DNA of 7,172 bases from positions 1 through 7,172 of the forward strand of contig JAGRHK010000078.1 in assembly GCA_020444985.1 (NCBI GenBank). The letters are read 5' to 3'. The translations under genes were made by a program, and so were the position numbers. Origin of the DNA: Candidatus Competibacteraceae bacterium (GTDB lineage: Bacteria > Pseudomonadota > Gammaproteobacteria > Competibacterales > Competibacteraceae). The first letter of the stretch is position 1, and each line of letters begins with the position of its first letter. Shown piece by piece: positions 5,260 to 7,172 of the stretch. The notes below the pieces were generated by a model. The model saw only the letters and a list, made by a program, of their open reading frames with translations. It had not been told where the DNA came from and searched no databases.

Positions 5260-6542
5260 TGGCTTTCCGTCGGCGCAGCAACCGGCATTGCTGGAGAAGC
5301 GGCGGTAGCCGGGGCCGCTGATGGCGCGAGCGCAGCGCCTGGTTCTGCCGTTGGCTCACTCACGCGTTCGACTGGCTCCACTGGCGGCGGTGCGGGCTTC
5401 CGGACGGTTGGGGTATAAATGACGGCCACGATGACCAGGTTTTCCTCGCCAAAGCGTCGGATAGCGGCCGCTGCAGGCAGATTCCCTTCGCGCAAGGTTT
5501 GCAAGCCAGGATCGTCTTCGGCAGTGGCCATGACCAAATCCCGTATTTGCCCGAAACGGCGCACGCTCGGTTCATTGTCATCATAACCGCTGTTCGCAGC
5601 GCGCACCTCATTTTGACTGATTTCGTCCAGGCTGCTCCACCAGCGCGCGTTGTCGCCCGTTGCCAGACCGACGAGCGCTTCCGTAGCGCGCGCCGTAGCG
5701 ATTTTTTCAGCGTCAACGCGCAGTTTATCCTGGGCCTCCGGGTTTGGATGAACGCCTACCCGATTCAGGGCATAGCCAATCAGCGCCAGTTCTCCAGATG
5801 CATTGACTACGATTAACCGCTGGCCTACCGGCGGAATCAAACCCGCCTGAACCTCGGTCAGCAATTGTCGCAGTCCTTCCTGAAGGGAAACGGCCTCGAT
5901 AGCATGCGCTGTAGGACGGGTGAGCTGGCTCGCGGTGCGCAAAGTCGTCACCAGATTGACTTGAATCGAACGCTTAGCCCTGTTCTCATCGATAGAATAA
6001 GCGACGAAACCGCGCGCCAGAATACGCAAAGCCTGCTCCCATTTTTCGGCATCGTTCGTCGCTAAATTGATCAACGCCAGCTGAATCGATCCATCCTGCT
6101 CCAGGTGCTTGGTGACGCTCCGCCGAGCTTCCGGCGACAGGGTGCGTAAACAATCATTCAACCGGGCGCGGGCGTCGGTAAACGCCTGGAAGCGGGCTTC
6201 CTGCCGCGACCGGCGCAAGGCCACAGGATTCTGCGAAGCCGGATAGCGAACATGGCCTGAGGACACCCAGCCAAATCCTGCGTTATAGCGGATCATCCAG
6301 CAGCCTGCGGCGCCCTGTTTGATTGCGGCCATGATGGCTGCCTGAGCGGTTTTTGCCCGGAATGCCGGTTTTCCCGTGAGGCGATCCTTAATCGTGCGCA
6401 CCCGACCTTGGGGGCGCGGAGCGACCCGTGGAGAGGTTGCTTGTAAGGGGGCGGCGAATTCCTCGGTAACCGCGCTGGCTGGGGTAAGCGGCAACCATGA
6501 CAAAATGCCTAAAAAAATCCCCAGAAAGAATGGATAGCGCAT
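5256..6542 (-). CDS. Secreted protein of unknown function, Pro/Ala-rich C-terminus
   Basis: The family is not recognised. The 428-residue product starts with a clear Sec signal peptide: MRYP, a hydrophobic core at about 5-20 and a likely cut after Ala24 (TPASA). No lipobox cysteine is present. The mature protein opens with a Pro/Arg-rich stretch. Two Ala-rich charged helical segments follow, with A-x3-A spacing, at about 112-134 (RQEARFQAFTDARARL) and 272-296 (DAEKIATARATEALVGL). A likely strand at 367-378 (NLVIVAVIYTP) precedes a tail of 47 residues (382-428) made mostly of Pro, Ala, Glu and Val. Two cysteines, Cys81 and Cys131, remain after export and could form a disulfide. The ATG at 6542 is chosen for its signal peptide and good ribosome binding site. 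The frame is also open to an ATG at 6668. It lies downstream of bioA on the same strand. Confidence 0.85.
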   Translation of the reverse strand: MRYPFFLGIFLGILSWLPLTPASAVTEEFAAPLQATSPRVAPRPQGRVRTIKDRLTGKPAFRAKTAQAAIMAAIKQGAAGCWMIRYNAGFGWVSSGHVRYPASQNPVALRRSRQEARFQAFTDARARLNDCLRTLSPEARRSVTKHLEQDGSIQLALINLATNDAEKWEQALRILARGFVAYSIDENRAKRSIQVNLVTTLRTASQLTRPTAHAIEAVSLQEGLRQLLTEVQAGLIPPVGQRLIVVNASGELALIGYALNRVGVHPNPEAQDKLRVDAEKIATARATEALVGLATGDNARWWSSLDEISQNEVRAANSGYDDNEPSVRRFGQIRDLVMATAEDDPGLQTLREGNLPAAAAIRRFGEENLVIVAVIYTPTVRKPAPPPVEPVERVSEPTAEPGAALAPSAAPATAASPAMPVAAPTESH

Positions 6543-6549
6543 GGTGGTG

Positions 6550-6555
6550 TCCTTC
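6550..6555 (-). promoter_or_regulatory. Ribosome binding site that fixes the start of the secreted protein
   Basis: On the minus strand GAAGGA lies seven bases upstream of the ATG at 6542. The only competing in-frame ATG, at 6668, would place 42 non-hydrophobic residues in front of the signal peptide. This site therefore favours the shorter start. Confidence 0.75.
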
Positions 6556-6664
6556 AAGGCATGGTCGATGACCTCAGGTCGCCGGCGGTGGCTCAGCCGC
6601 GCTTCCCAGCCGCGACCATTTTTACCCAATGTAGCGTGGTTGCTCGATGGCCAAATCCAGTACG

Positions 6665-7172
6665 TCATTTGGCTGCATTGGAGCCAGAACCCTTTCTTTC
6701 AAAGGGTGAGGAAGATTGAGCCTCCAGCGCTGCGTTCAACGCCGAGACAGCTCGTTCCGCGAGTAGCGTGGCTTCGTCGTTATCAAGAATGTAGGGGGGC
6801 ATAAAATAAACGGTTGTGCCGAGCGGGCGCAGAAAAATCTCGCGCGCCAGCGCCTCGCGATAGAAGCGCAGGCGGAAATCGGGAAGGTTGGTATCGATGT
6901 CGACCGCCCAAATCATGCCGCGTCGCCGGAAATGCCGGGCGTGGGGATGATGGGCCAACGGCGCGAGCATCTCTGTAAACTTTTTGGCAAAGGAGCGGTT
7001 ACGGTCGAGTATGTGATCCTCTGTGAAGATATCCAGGACGGCGAGCGCAGCGCGACAGGCCAGCGGATTGCCAGTGAAGGAATGAGAGTGCAGAAAGCCG
7101 CGCGTCACCGCGTCGTCATAGAATGCCGCATACACAGCATCGGTTGTTAGCACCACCGACAGCGGTAGGTAA
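6665..7172 (-). CDS. bioA: Adenosylmethionine-8-amino-7-oxononanoate aminotransferase, C-terminal part
   Basis: The last 168 residues of a class III PLP-dependent aminotransferase that makes 7,8-diaminopelargonate from 7-keto-8-aminopelargonate and S-adenosylmethionine in biotin synthesis. The gene runs off the right edge; the visible frame begins YLPLSVVLTTDAVYAAFYDD. Diagnostic stretches are FLHSHSFTGNPLACRAAL (the cofactor-phosphate region) and IFLRPLGTTVYFMPPYI, whose Arg corresponds to the substrate-carboxylate Arg of E. coli BioA (IRPFG). The PLP-binding Lys should lie only a few residues outside the window. BioA rather than another class III enzyme is inferred from the LRPxGxxVYxMPPYI ending. 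The TGA stop overlaps an ATG at 6668 that opens the frame of the next gene. No other biotin gene is visible downstream. Confidence 0.93.
   Translation of the reverse strand, partial: YLPLSVVLTTDAVYAAFYDDAVTRGFLHSHSFTGNPLACRAALAVLDIFTEDHILDRNRSFAKKFTEMLAPLAHHPHARHFRRRGMIWAVDIDTNLPDFRLRFYREALAREIFLRPLGTTVYFMPPYILDNDEATLLAERAVSALNAALEAQSSSPFERKGSGSNAAK

Noticed and set aside
5276..5293. CAGCAA...TTGCTG hairpin as the mutM terminator
   Set aside because: The stem is only 6 bp and no T-run follows; it lies in the Pro/Ala-rich coding tail of the minus-strand gene where such symmetry arises easily.
6570..6580. GACCT-C-AGGTC palindrome between bioA and the secreted-protein gene
   Set aside because: With a 1-base centre and 5-bp arms it is short enough to be chance, and nothing promoter-like is placed next to it.

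Overview
The window looks like chromosomal housekeeping DNA from a gammaproteobacterium. The ribosomal proteins L28 and L33 (zinc-less form) and MutM are of gammaproteobacterial type. The order rpmB-rpmG-...-mutM recalls the rpmB-rpmG-mutM cluster of Escherichia coli. A purple-sulfur/Competibacter-like lineage is possible, but that is a guess; the sequence alone does not fix the genus.

Layout. Positions 1-97 are the 3' part of a 5S rRNA gene, the end of an rRNA operon, closed by a strong intrinsic terminator (107-136). A promoter candidate (156-184) then drives rpmB (230-466) and rpmG (479-634), closed by a second intrinsic terminator (664-693). A 228-base spacer follows. It holds a 16-base inverted repeat and a possible 26-codon leader ORF whose stop overlaps the next start.

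From 863 to 5259 runs one tightly packed plus-strand unit: a Gld-type ABC ATPase, its six-helix permease, a GldG-like auxiliary membrane protein, a short DUF4340-like membrane-anchored protein, and mutM (formamidopyrimidine-DNA glycosylase). Junctions are ATGA, a 5-base gap, ATGA and TAATG, so the genes are probably co-transcribed and translationally coupled. The first four products plausibly form one inner-membrane exporter or envelope complex related to GldA/GldF/GldG; the substrate is unknown. MutM, a base-excision-repair enzyme, appears to ride on the same transcript.

On the minus strand are the C-terminal part of bioA (6665-7172, running off the window) and, downstream of it, a 428-residue secreted protein of unknown function (5256-6542). 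Its stop codon overlaps the mutM stop tail to tail.

No mobile element, CRISPR array or tRNA was seen. The most interesting points are the Gld-type cassette lodged between rpmG and mutM, the possible leader ORF in front of it, the 4-base convergent overlap with a long stem-loop nearby, and the unrecognised exported protein.
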